Assembly: GCF_004208525.1 (NCBI RefSeq)
Contig: NZ_SGIT01000001.1
Span: forward strand, 1,736,001-1,800,000
DNA: 64,000 nt
Reading direction: 5' to 3'
Origin: Sphingobacterium corticibacterium
GTDB taxonomy: Bacteria; Bacteroidota; Bacteroidia; Sphingobacteriales; Sphingobacteriaceae
A program made the position numbers and the translations under genes. The notes under the pieces are model-generated. The model was not told the origin of the DNA and did no database searches. It was given only the letters and a program-made list of their open reading frames with translations. Each line of letters starts with the position of its first letter. Within the stretch, counting starts at the first letter, position 1. Positions 51,697-62,460 of the stretch are shown here, piece by piece.

Positions 51697-52347
51697 ATGA
51701 ACTATATACGTGTGTTAGGTGGCTTCGTCCATCATAAAGACAACAAATTACTTGTAGAAGCAGATATTATCCTTTCTTCTATGAGTGGAAACCCCACATT
51801 CCCCACTCCTACTCCTTCGCTTGAAGAAATCGAAAATGCTTATAATGAGTATGCGACGTACTTAGCGCGTGCAAACTGGACTCATGGACGTATAGATAGG
51901 GAACTAAAACGTGAAAGTAAAGTTAAGCTGTCACAATTGTTAGGCCAACTGGCAGGCTATGTCAACTATGTGGCAAAAGGCGAGCTGTCCATCTTGTACT
52001 CATCGGGATTTCCAGTATTTACAGGAAGAAAGAAAGGGACTGTTCCAGAGGTGCCCACTGGGGGTCGACTTTCGGATGGGCGAGTTAGCGATGAACTATA
52101 CTTCGATTTCAATTCGTTAGGCAGAGATATGACCTATGAATATACCTATGCAATATGGATATCACGTGAAGATGCGCCACCGGAATCTTCAGAGCTTCAA
52201 TGGGAGCAATCACTTTTTACTACCCGTTCCCGAAAAAACTTGATTAAAAGCGTACCATCCCGATCTACAGTCTTTGCAAAAGTGCGTGCAATAAATCGCC
52301 ACGGCGTTGGGGATTGGAGTGCGGTCGTGAGTTTGCGGGTTCGGTAG
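51697..52347 (+). CDS. FN3-domain protein of a Bacteroidota-specific small family, array-associated
   Basis: The protein has 216 residues without signal peptide or membrane helix. Residues about 1-115 form a helical domain with the recurring family stretch GNPTFPTPTPSLEEIENAY and KVKLSQLLGQLAGYVNYVAK then LSILYSSGFPVF. Residues about 125-216 look like a fibronectin type III domain (YEYTYAIWISREDAPPESSE, SRSTVFAKVRAINRHGVGDW, SAVVSLRV). Similar two-domain proteins occur in other Bacteroidota and have no known role. The gene follows the 21-bp array directly; the leader includes ATTAGA/TCTAAT at 51,673-51,688. A DNA-binding or array-dependent function is speculation. Confidence 0.75.
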   Translation: MNYIRVLGGFVHHKDNKLLVEADIILSSMSGNPTFPTPTPSLEEIENAYNEYATYLARANWTHGRIDRELKRESKVKLSQLLGQLAGYVNYVAKGELSILYSSGFPVFTGRKKGTVPEVPTGGRLSDGRVSDELYFDFNSLGRDMTYEYTYAIWISREDAPPESSELQWEQSLFTTRSRKNLIKSVPSRSTVFAKVRAINRHGVGDWSAVVSLRVR

Positions 52348-52610
52348 TTTTTGTTGGCGTGCAGAAGATCCTGATCATAGAATCCAATAACTATAAAAGA
52401 ATAAAAGTACTTTAATACCTTTATTCACCAATTATTATTTACATTTGTTCTAGATGAGCTCATTAAAACGTTTATACATGCAAACAGGGGGATATGTACG
52501 GCGACAGTTTTACTTGGGAATACCTCCAACAGGGACTATAATGGTTGGGACATTCGGGTAGGCAAAAAATAAGAGAGCTATCAAACGAACAAATAATAAA
52601 TGAATAGAAT
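52348..52610. other. 263-bp gap, no gene recognised
   Basis: Nothing coding-like is visible on either strand. The 21-bp register does not continue here. The right part must contain the promoter of the DUF1858/DUF2249 operon. Confidence 0.5.
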
Positions 52611-53447
52611 ATGTTTATCAATGAACGAACCAAAATTGCAGCATTGCTGAAATATCATCCCGATGCATTGGAAACGATTGTAAAGCTTAGTCCGGATTTT
52701 AAAAAGCTAAGAAATCCCCTTTTGAGAGCATTGATGGCAGGGAGAACAACAATTGCTATGGCTTCAAAAATAGGCGGCTGCAAACCGGAAGACTTTTTCA
52801 AAGCACTGGCTCCTCTTGGTTTTGAAAGGGATTATCCACAAACAGACGATGCTGAAAACAGCGTTGCCAATAATAAGCCGAAGCCAGCTTATCTCCAACA
52901 TATACATCCCAATCAATTGGTCAACTTTGATGTGCGGGAGATGTTAGCGAAGGGAAACGATCCATTGAAAGCGATACAGCAAAAGGTAAAATTATTACTT
53001 CCTGGAGAAGTGCTCGTCATCATCAACAGTTTTGAACCCGTCCCATTAATCAAACTATTGGAAAGGCAAGGTTTTAAGAGTTATGTCAATCCTATTGATA
53101 CAGATACGATAGAAACTTTTTTCTATAAAATAGCTACTGATGATAAGCCAGTAGAAGACGTTCCTGTAGAGAAAAAGAAGCTAATAGCACCGGGCGACTG
53201 GCAAATGTTACTCAAGCAGTATGAGGATAATATGGTTGAAATAGATGTCCGTCGACTAGAAATGCCCATGCCTATGATGACTATACTGGAAAATTTAGAG
53301 ACATTACCTCCGGACAACGCACTTTATGTGCATCACAAAAGGATTCCGGTGTATCTTTTAGAAGAACTGGCAGAAAGAGAATTTGACTACAGAATAAAGG
53401 AAGTACAGGATGGCGAAGTTTACTTGTTGATATTTAAAAATAAATAA
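52611..53447 (+). CDS. DUF1858-DUF2249-DUF2249 protein
   Basis: The protein has 278 residues. The N-terminal DUF1858-like helical domain is KIAALLKYHPDALETIVKLS (to about residue 75). Two DUF2249 domains follow: VNFDVREMLAKGNDPLKAIQ (about 105-170), and VEIDVRRLEMPMPMMTILEN (about 210-278). DUF2249 proteins recur next to nitric-oxide and denitrification genes. It begins a four-gene forward cluster; the next gene starts 7 bp later. Confidence 0.82.
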   Translation: MFINERTKIAALLKYHPDALETIVKLSPDFKKLRNPLLRALMAGRTTIAMASKIGGCKPEDFFKALAPLGFERDYPQTDDAENSVANNKPKPAYLQHIHPNQLVNFDVREMLAKGNDPLKAIQQKVKLLLPGEVLVIINSFEPVPLIKLLERQGFKSYVNPIDTDTIETFFYKIATDDKPVEDVPVEKKKLIAPGDWQMLLKQYEDNMVEIDVRRLEMPMPMMTILENLETLPPDNALYVHHKRIPVYLLEELAEREFDYRIKEVQDGEVYLLIFKNK

Positions 53448-53454
53448 TTACCTT

Positions 53455-54738
53455 ATGATGTCTCCTCTTATCGGCGGATTGCAGAAAACGACAAACTACA
53501 AAGTAGTTTTACCATTTTATATTTATGCTGCGCTCGGCTTTTTATCGGGAACCATCCTACTTTTATGCCATACAGAGACCATTGGAGCACATTATTTTAA
53601 TCCACAAGCTCTTGCTATTACACACACCATGGCGTTAGCCTGGGGCACGATGATTATCTTTGGTGCATCTCATCAACTATTACCCGTATTGGTAGAAGGT
53701 GAACTAGACAGCGATCGATTGGCATACCTGACCTTTATTTTTACAGCTATCGGCACGCCGCTTCTGGTTTATGGCTTCTATATGTTTGATATGGGGCTAA
53801 CACTGCAAATCGGTGCCATCCTGATCAATATCGGTGTCATCTGCTATCTAGCCAACGTCTTAGGTAGCTCCTTTAAAAGCAACAGACGGAATGTACATGC
53901 TTGGTACGTGATCACTTCTACCCTATGGCTGTTTGCTACCACATTTTTCGGGTTGTTATTGGTATTGAATTTTCGCAACCCGATACTACCTAGCAATTCG
54001 GTAGACTACCTCTCCTTCCATGCCCATTTGGGTATTGTAGGCTGGTTTGTATTGATGGTTATCGGTGTGGGATCCCGATTAATCCCCATTTTTATGATTT
54101 CCAAATATACCAATGACAGGATACTATGGCTGATTTTTGCATTGCTCAATATAGCATTGATCAGCTTTTCTATATACTATCTGGCTGATTTTTCGACCTT
54201 CACATTTTATATACCGATAGTTCTGGGTTTATCCGCTATTTTATTGTTCGGAAACCACTGTTACCAAGCTTATAAGGTTAGAATCCGGAAAAGAGTTGAT
54301 CAGCAAATGAAGACTTCCTTGATTTCGGTTGCCCAGATGCTATTGCCTCTTGTAATGTTGATCATTGCTTTGGCAATTTTACCACAAGAACAATTTCCCG
54401 GCGTGGTCATGATCTACGGCTTCTGTATCTTTTTTGGCTGGCTTACGGCTATCATTTTGGGTATGACTTTCAAAACGATGCCCTTTATTGTTTGGAACAA
54501 GATTTATCGTAACAAAGCGCACCAAGGGAAAACCCCGACACCGAAAGAAATATTTAATGATCGTATTTACCAAATTATGTTATACAGCTATCTCGTAGGT
54601 TTTATACTATTTATCCTCGGCATGATCATACGCAACCAAGTTATTTTAAAAATAGGTGCGTTGGCTTTACTCATTGCTGCTATTTTATACGTATACAATG
54701 TGATAATCACCGCTGCACATAAAGCAAGACAACTATGA
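53455..54738 (+). CDS. NO-metabolism-related heme-copper-oxidase-subunit-I-like membrane protein
   Basis: The protein has 427 residues with about twelve helices. Conserved histidines lie in ITHTMALAWGTMIIFGASHQ and SFHAHLGIVGWFVLMVIGVG, positions typical for NnrS/cytochrome-oxidase-I-like relatives. Unlike true oxidases it lacks an evident full copper/heme ligand set, so a role in NO response or heme/copper handling is suggested by family context rather than chemistry. It overlaps the DUF59 gene by 4 bp. Confidence 0.75.
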   Translation: MMSPLIGGLQKTTNYKVVLPFYIYAALGFLSGTILLLCHTETIGAHYFNPQALAITHTMALAWGTMIIFGASHQLLPVLVEGELDSDRLAYLTFIFTAIGTPLLVYGFYMFDMGLTLQIGAILINIGVICYLANVLGSSFKSNRRNVHAWYVITSTLWLFATTFFGLLLVLNFRNPILPSNSVDYLSFHAHLGIVGWFVLMVIGVGSRLIPIFMISKYTNDRILWLIFALLNIALISFSIYYLADFSTFTFYIPIVLGLSAILLFGNHCYQAYKVRIRKRVDQQMKTSLISVAQMLLPLVMLIIALAILPQEQFPGVVMIYGFCIFFGWLTAIILGMTFKTMPFIVWNKIYRNKAHQGKTPTPKEIFNDRIYQIMLYSYLVGFILFILGMIIRNQVILKIGALALLIAAILYVYNVIITAAHKARQL

Positions 54739-55058
54739 ATATCAAAACAAATAATGAAGAAAAATGCGACTATGCGCTATTAGGGCTATCTCATGTGGAA
54801 GATCCGGAAATAGGGTTGAATATTGTCGATTTAGGCCTGATCTATGAACTATATTTTGATGATGCCGACAATAAAATTATATGTTTTATGACTTTAACTA
54901 CACAATTTTGCCCTATGGGCGAAGCTATTACAACCGACACACGTGATTCGCTCACGAAATCCTTCCCGGGTTGGGAAATAATCCTCCACCTGGTCTTCGA
55001 ACCCGCATGGAATTTTAGTATGATCTCTCCCGAGGGAAGAGAATTTTTAGGACGATAA
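54735..55058 (+). CDS. DUF59 (MIP18-like) iron-sulfur assembly factor
   Basis: The protein has 107 residues. VEDPEIGLNIVDLGLIYEL and LTTQFCPMGEAITTD (the reactive Cys) are DUF59/SufT/PaaD marks, and WNFSMISPEGREFLG ends it. Such proteins carry or mature Fe-S clusters. In this operon it may repair clusters damaged by NO. The start overlaps the upstream stop (ATGA). Confidence 0.88.
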   Translation: MNIKTNNEEKCDYALLGLSHVEDPEIGLNIVDLGLIYELYFDDADNKIICFMTLTTQFCPMGEAITTDTRDSLTKSFPGWEIILHLVFEPAWNFSMISPEGREFLGR

Positions 55059-55082
55059 ATAGCTAGCACAAAATCAAACAAT

Positions 55083-55514
55083 ATGTTGAGCTTAACTTGT
55101 AAAATGGCGATTAAAGCTGTCATTTATCTTTCGAGCAAAAGTGAAAATGGAGAAAAATCCAATATCAAAGACATATCCGATAGAATCAATGCCAGTGAGC
55201 ATACAGTCGGGAAGATATTGCAGCAATTGGCCCGAAAAAAGATAATAAATAGCCTGAAGGGCCCTACTGGCGGTTTTTATCTAGATGAGGAACAGCAAGA
55301 ACAAGCTATTATCCATATTGTAGAAGCGATAGAAGGTGATCATATTTTTAAAGAATGTGGTCTTGGTCTGCGCAAATGTTCCGCAGCCCATCCTTGCCCA
55401 ATCCATGATGAATACAAAATCGCCAGAGAACTCATCGAAAAAATGTTCAGCGAGCAAAAAGTCCGAGACCTCTGCCAATCGGTGACCAAAGGATTAGCCT
55501 ATTTGATCGATTAA
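55083..55514 (+). CDS. Rrf2 family transcriptional regulator, NsrR-like
   Basis: The protein has 143 residues. The winged HTH is AIKAVIYLSSKSENGEKSNI, then ISDRINASEHTVGKILQQLA with the wing GPTGGFYL. A cluster-binding loop ECGLGLRKCSAAHPCPIHDE contains three Cys, as in NsrR/IscR-type [Fe-S] sensors. It likely represses its own operon until NO or oxidants destroy the cluster. Confidence 0.88.
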   Translation: MLSLTCKMAIKAVIYLSSKSENGEKSNIKDISDRINASEHTVGKILQQLARKKIINSLKGPTGGFYLDEEQQEQAIIHIVEAIEGDHIFKECGLGLRKCSAAHPCPIHDEYKIARELIEKMFSEQKVRDLCQSVTKGLAYLID

Positions 55515-55578
55515 GACCAAATATTCCATAACCCCTATATATAGCGACGGACCATTCCTTTGGGAATACCTGGAAAAA

Positions 55579-55605
55579 TGCCCTGAAGATCTCATCAACA
55601 GGGCA
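55579..55605. terminator. terminator between the Rrf2 operon and katG
   Basis: The 7-bp stem TGCCCTG/CAGGGCA (13-nt loop) lies between the convergent genes. On the reverse strand TTTTT follows, so it mainly serves katG. Confidence 0.7.
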
Positions 55606-55679
55606 CTTTAAATTTGCAAAACAAAGAGTTTAACAGTTAATTTTAGTATAGGCTCTTCCGTCGGTACCTAAAGCGTGGA

Positions 55680-57917
<2,238 letters not shown>

Positions 57918-57976
57918 TTACGATACAAAAGAGTCAAAAAAAGAATATTAAACAAAACTAAAAATATCTATATTTG

Positions 57977-57993
57977 ATTAGATTTTATCTAAT
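57977..57993. promoter_or_regulatory. candidate OxyR operator in the katG-oxyR intergenic region
   Basis: A 17-bp palindrome, ATTAGA then TTTTA then TCTAAT, ends at the base before the oxyR ATG. Its position suits autoregulation and katG activation. It contains the LysR-type T-N11-A pattern. Confidence 0.5.
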
Positions 57994-58920
57994 ATGAATA
58001 TACAACAACTTCATTACGTACTATCTATAGATGAGTATCGTCATTTTCAAAAAGCTGCGGAAGCCTGTTTTGTAACACCGGCGACGTTAAGTATTATGCT
58101 GAAGAAACTAGAAGAAGAATTAGACATCGTTATTTTTGACCGGTCGAAACACCCTATTATTCCCACTGAAATGGGTAAGATCGTTATTGAAAACGCCAGA
58201 ACCATTTTATCTGCCGTTGACAATATGCAGTATGAAGTAAAATACGCCGCTTCAGAAAATGAAATACAAGGCGAACTGAGAATCGGCATCATCCCAACTT
58301 TAGCCCCCTATCTACTGCATCATTTTATTCCGGGCATGACTGCAAAGTACCCTAGGCTAAGGATACAGTTAAAAGAACTACGTACCCAACAAATCACAGA
58401 CTATCTTCGCAAAGATATAATCGATGTAGGTATAATCGCACTTCAACAGGAAGCCAATGAATTTAAAACGCGTCCACTGTTTAGAGAAAGGTTGCTTGTT
58501 TTTGCACCGGAACCCCAGAGTAAACTCAAAAGCAATTATATTTTGTCTGCTGATATCGATATCAGCAAGTTGTGGTTGCTCGAGGAAGAGCACTGTTTAC
58601 GATCGCAGGTGATGAATTTATGCTCATTAAAAAAGACAAATTCGAAAAATGAACAACTAACGTTTGACGCCGGTAGTATCGAAACGCTAATCAATTTGGT
58701 AGAGATGACCAATGGCATTACAATTATTCCCGAATTAGCAGTTCTCGCTTTCACATCAGAAAGACAGGCTTGTGTAAAGCATTTTGCCGAACCAGAACCA
58801 GCGCGGGAAATCGGCATGATTACTTACCGCCATTTTGTAAAAGAAAAGCTACTGGATATTTTAGAAAACGAAATCCTATCGGCGATAAATCCTATTTTGA
58901 GAGAAGTGTCCACTAGTTAA
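57994..58920 (+). CDS. oxyR: peroxide-sensing LysR-type regulator OxyR
   Basis: The protein has 308 residues. The LysR HTH spans residues 1-60 (HFQKAAEACFVTPATLSIML) and the ligand domain follows. The redox pair Cys201 and Cys210 lies in EEEHCLRSQVMNLCSL, the same nine-residue spacing as E. coli Cys199/Cys208. The location opposite katG supports the call. It senses H2O2 by disulfide formation. Confidence 0.93.
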   Translation: MNIQQLHYVLSIDEYRHFQKAAEACFVTPATLSIMLKKLEEELDIVIFDRSKHPIIPTEMGKIVIENARTILSAVDNMQYEVKYAASENEIQGELRIGIIPTLAPYLLHHFIPGMTAKYPRLRIQLKELRTQQITDYLRKDIIDVGIIALQQEANEFKTRPLFRERLLVFAPEPQSKLKSNYILSADIDISKLWLLEEEHCLRSQVMNLCSLKKTNSKNEQLTFDAGSIETLINLVEMTNGITIIPELAVLAFTSERQACVKHFAEPEPAREIGMITYRHFVKEKLLDILENEILSAINPILREVSTS

Positions 58921-58930
58921 ATCGGTAAAA

Positions 58931-59494
58931 TCATAGCTTCTTTAACACTTTCTCAAACGTGTTAAGATTCCGTGAAGTAAAGGAATCTTTTAGCTTTTTT
59001 CTTCCCAGAATTTTCCCAAATTCAGAATCGAGGGTATTTCCTTTCGAAATCTTCCAGTAGAAATTACGTCCCATCAGCTGCGCCTCTTCCCCGGAAGCCT
59101 TTCTTGATTTTTCAAATTCCGTCATCAATATTTTCGCTATACCCTCCACACCCACAAAAATATAAATATGATATTCGGCATTGGCCTCAAAAGGTGTTTC
59201 ACGGAAGATCGTCTCTATTTCCTGCTGACTTTTTACGAATAAAAAGGCTTCGTATGAAAAGTGTTCTGACATCGACTTTTCCAGTATTCGTTTTAACTCT
59301 TCCTCCTCTTTTTCGGAGGAAAACAGAATATTTCCCGAAGCTAACACGGAGGAAACATCTTTCATCCCCGCTTTTTCAAATACAGCACAAACCTCTGCCA
59401 TTTTCATATTCGTGCCTTTCACATTCACGCCTCGTAGAAAAGCGCAGAATTTACGACCAGAACCGGAAACGCTATCCTTGGATGCTTTCTTCAT
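58931..59494 (-). CDS. DUF1697 family protein
   Basis: The protein has 187 residues with the DUF1697 opening FCAFLRGVNVKGTNMKMAEV, then VSSVLASGNILFSS and the end SFTSRNLNTFEKVLKKL. The family is small and cytosolic, with no known reaction. It is convergent with oxyR (10-bp gap). Confidence 0.88.
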   Translation of the reverse strand: MKKASKDSVSGSGRKFCAFLRGVNVKGTNMKMAEVCAVFEKAGMKDVSSVLASGNILFSSEKEEEELKRILEKSMSEHFSYEAFLFVKSQQEIETIFRETPFEANAEYHIYIFVGVEGIAKILMTEFEKSRKASGEEAQLMGRNFYWKISKGNTLDSEFGKILGRKKLKDSFTSRNLNTFEKVLKKL

Positions 59495-59717
59495 TATATT
59501 TTGTTTCTACTTTCTTGTTTTAGATTTACGGATTTACTATAGACGTTAAAGTTACAAAAGATATGTTGACGACGTCGTTAGAAAAACGAGATATTTTGCG
59601 ATAAATATTTATCTATCAACTTTTAGTCGAAGTAACAAAAAGCTAGATTGATTATCAATATCTTTTGTATATTGTTACACCAATCTAATATATAAGTAGG
59701 TATCTAAAATATAACAT

Positions 59718-60272
59718 ATGAGTTACTGTTCTGCTATAGAAGCAATGCAATCCGAAGAAAAAAAGGCTTTGCACAAAAACTATCACGATAATCACTATGG
59801 TTTTCCAATCCATGATGATAATGAACTGTTTGGCCGATTGATATTAGAAATTAACCAGGCAGGTTTAAGTTGGGAAACAATTTTAAAGAAGGAAATATCG
59901 TTTAGGAGGGCTTATAGCGATTTTAACATCAAAAAAGTCGCTGCTTACACCGAGACAGACAAAGCGAGGCTTTTGGCGGATCCCGGAGTTATCCGTAATA
60001 AGCTTAAAGTAAATGCCGCGATAGAGAATGCACAAACAATTCTTGCCTTGCAAAAAGAATTTGGCTCTTTTGAACAATGGCTGGAGCACCACCACCCGAA
60101 AACCAAAGAAGAGTGGGTAAAACTGTTCAAAAAAACATTCCGCTTTACGGGTGGCGAAATCGTAAACGAATTTTTAATGAGCATTGGTTACTTACAAGGG
60201 GCACATACAGAAAGTTGTCCGGTACATGAGAAGGTTATGAAACAAAATCCGATGTGGTCAAAGCAATACTAA
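59718..60272 (+). CDS. tag: DNA-3-methyladenine glycosylase I
   Basis: The protein has 184 residues. The zinc ligands fit Cys4 (SYC), the N-terminal His of KNYHDNHYGFPIHDD and the C-terminal HTESCPVHEKV. The helix-hairpin-helix region is FGRLILEINQAGLSWETIL and IRNKLKVNAAIENAQTIL. It excises 3-methyladenine from alkylated DNA. Confidence 0.93.
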   Translation: MSYCSAIEAMQSEEKKALHKNYHDNHYGFPIHDDNELFGRLILEINQAGLSWETILKKEISFRRAYSDFNIKKVAAYTETDKARLLADPGVIRNKLKVNAAIENAQTILALQKEFGSFEQWLEHHHPKTKEEWVKLFKKTFRFTGGEIVNEFLMSIGYLQGAHTESCPVHEKVMKQNPMWSKQY

Positions 60273-60338
60273 ATTACGATCTCCGATAACGATCAAGAAA
60301 TGAAAATATATTTTATATAAACGCTGAAGGTTTACATT

Positions 60339-61427
60339 CTACCGAGGTACGACATCAAAAGCAACCAAACTCGCTTGTACTCCAAGGGTTCCAATATTGG
60401 CTGGAACACCATTGACCCAAAGTATAGATTCTATTGCCGACTTGGAATCTATTCTACCCAACACGAGTACATTGCCATTGTAAACTTTTAAATCCAGGGC
60501 ATAGGTATGGCCGCTGTTTTTATCTTCCAGCGGCTCCATAACACCGTCTTTGAAAAGTCTAGGTTCATACTTACTTCCTACTTGCTCATAACCACAAGCA
60601 TAGGTATGTCCATTTTCTACAACAACCTTCCCTCCCCTGATCACAGACCGACCACTAATCAGCTTTTCTGCCCTTCCGTTTTTCCATAATTTGAGGCTCC
60701 TACCTTCTGTCGATAAGTTATCTACATACCCCAATACATAAATATCTGCCCCATCAACGACTATACTCTTAGCGTAGGTGATAACGTCCTCGGTGGACAG
60801 TTTAACCGTTTTTTCGTTTTTCCAATACTTGGATATAATTCCCCCTTGCGTGTTTTCATGACCGACTATATAGATATCATCTCCCGACACAAAAAGATCT
60901 GCAAAAGTAGTGGATTCTTTTCCATCGGTGACTATAACGGGATCCCCATTTTTCCAGACAACCCCTATCCTTTTTTCGCCGTCTGCCGGAACATACGAAC
61001 CCGCTACATAAACATCCTCTCCGCTGACAAATACAGCAGTCGCTTCTTCATATTTAGTTTCCGGAGTATGCAGCTCTGACCGTTTACCGTTTTTCCATAA
61101 TACCGCATTTGAAGGGGAACCAGAAACGGATTCTCCCTTATATTCGGTACCGATTACATATACATCGCCTGATGCTACGGAGATATCCGTAGGAATGATC
61201 TGCGTGTCGGTACTGATTTCCAGTGGAAATTCTCTATTATTTCTAAAATAGCCGGGTATTCCTGCGTTGGTTTCCAAGGAATAGGCAATAAAATAAACAT
61301 CTCCCCAGTCCACTATCTGGCGCTCTTCCACTTCGTCTTTTTCATCATCCCCACCTTTCTTGCAGGATTGAAAAAGATGAATGCTACTAATAGCACAACA
61401 GATCGCAATAATAATTACTTTCTTCAT
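60339..61427 (-). CDS. repeat lipoprotein (propeller-like)
   Basis: The protein has 362 residues. The lipoprotein signal is IICCAISSIHLFQSC with Cys 22, followed by an acidic linker. Seven or so repeats of about 45 residues read like SGEDVYVAGSY...VVWKNG or GADIYVLGYVDN...KLWKNG, suggesting a beta propeller on the cell surface. No enzyme motif is seen. Confidence 0.78.
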   Translation of the reverse strand: MKKVIIIAICCAISSIHLFQSCKKGGDDEKDEVEERQIVDWGDVYFIAYSLETNAGIPGYFRNNREFPLEISTDTQIIPTDISVASGDVYVIGTEYKGESVSGSPSNAVLWKNGKRSELHTPETKYEEATAVFVSGEDVYVAGSYVPADGEKRIGVVWKNGDPVIVTDGKESTTFADLFVSGDDIYIVGHENTQGGIISKYWKNEKTVKLSTEDVITYAKSIVVDGADIYVLGYVDNLSTEGRSLKLWKNGRAEKLISGRSVIRGGKVVVENGHTYACGYEQVGSKYEPRLFKDGVMEPLEDKNSGHTYALDLKVYNGNVLVLGRIDSKSAIESILWVNGVPANIGTLGVQASLVAFDVVPR

Positions 61428-61780
61428 GATACCATAAATGTACAGCTATAAATATAAAAGCTATCGAAACTCCTATATACAAAGCATCTACACACAACAT
61501 ATAATGCTTAAATTCAAATACTTACAAAACAATCCGTAAACAACTGACGATTATAAGGATAACTAAAAATTTAAATAGCTAAATTAGACGAGTATGGACG
61601 ATTTTATTGCGGCTCGATCACAAATGGCGTACGAAAGCAAATTTTATATATGCAATTTTGCTTTTTATTATAAAATTCCTAGATTTAGATTCTAATTGTA
61701 GATAAACCCGATCCTATCTAGTAAATTTCTTGGTTAAGAAAAAAACAGAAGTGATATTTTGAATAGTAACTTGCCCGATA
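61428..61780. other. 353-bp AT-rich intergenic region
   Basis: No gene is recognised. It separates the divergent lipoprotein and ECF sigma genes and must contain both promoters; no perfect TAnnTTTG match stands out. Confidence 0.5.
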
Positions 61781-62374
61781 ATGAATACGGTTCAGAAAGA
61801 AAAAGAGATTCTTCATAAGATTTCCAAAGGAGATCGACGGGCATTTACGCAAATTTTTGACTTCTACCATCAAAATTTAGCTGTTTATGTTTATAAAATA
61901 ACAGCGTCAAGAGAGGCAGCCCAAGAGATTGTTCAGGAGACCTTTATTAAGGTTTGGGAAAAAAGAGAAACACTTTGTAATATAAATAATTTCAAGGGCT
62001 ATCTGTTTACGCTCTCCAAAAATAAAACGCTCGATTACCTTCGTAGACTTGCGACAGAGCGTACACATCAACTCTATCTTTCGAAAGAGCTGTTCGAAGA
62101 GAGCTACATGATTGATACTCCATCCCTCAAAGAACAATATAATTTAATTATTGAAAGAACGGTAAATCAATTACCTCCACAGCAGCAAAAAGTTTATTAT
62201 TTAAGTAGGCATGAAAAATTGAAATATGAAGAAATTGCTGCACAAATGGGAATTTCAAAGGAAACCGTGAAAAAGCATATGCAATTATCACTTCATTTTT
62301 TGAAACAGAATATTAAACTCCAAATTGAGAACAGCGTACTAATCCTTTTGTCAATTTTTGCCTTTTTAAATTAA
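61781..62374 (+). CDS. ECF RNA polymerase sigma factor (FecI-like)
   Basis: The protein has 197 residues: region 2 (GDRRAFTQIFDFYHQNLAVY, AQEIVQETFIKVWEK) and region 4 (RTVNQLPPQQQKVYYLSRHE, YEEIAAQMGISKETVKKHMQ). The C-terminal hydrophobic stretch is typical of Bacteroidota ECF factors linked to SusCD systems. The FecR-type anti-sigma gene follows after 86 bp. Confidence 0.93.
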   Translation: MNTVQKEKEILHKISKGDRRAFTQIFDFYHQNLAVYVYKITASREAAQEIVQETFIKVWEKRETLCNINNFKGYLFTLSKNKTLDYLRRLATERTHQLYLSKELFEESYMIDTPSLKEQYNLIIERTVNQLPPQQQKVYYLSRHEKLKYEEIAAQMGISKETVKKHMQLSLHFLKQNIKLQIENSVLILLSIFAFLN

Positions 62375-62460
62375 TTTATAGCATTCCCTTACCCCTTTTT
62401 TCATTTATAAACGTCTTTACAGTAATCGGCTTAATCAGATGGCCTTTTACCCGATAAAGA

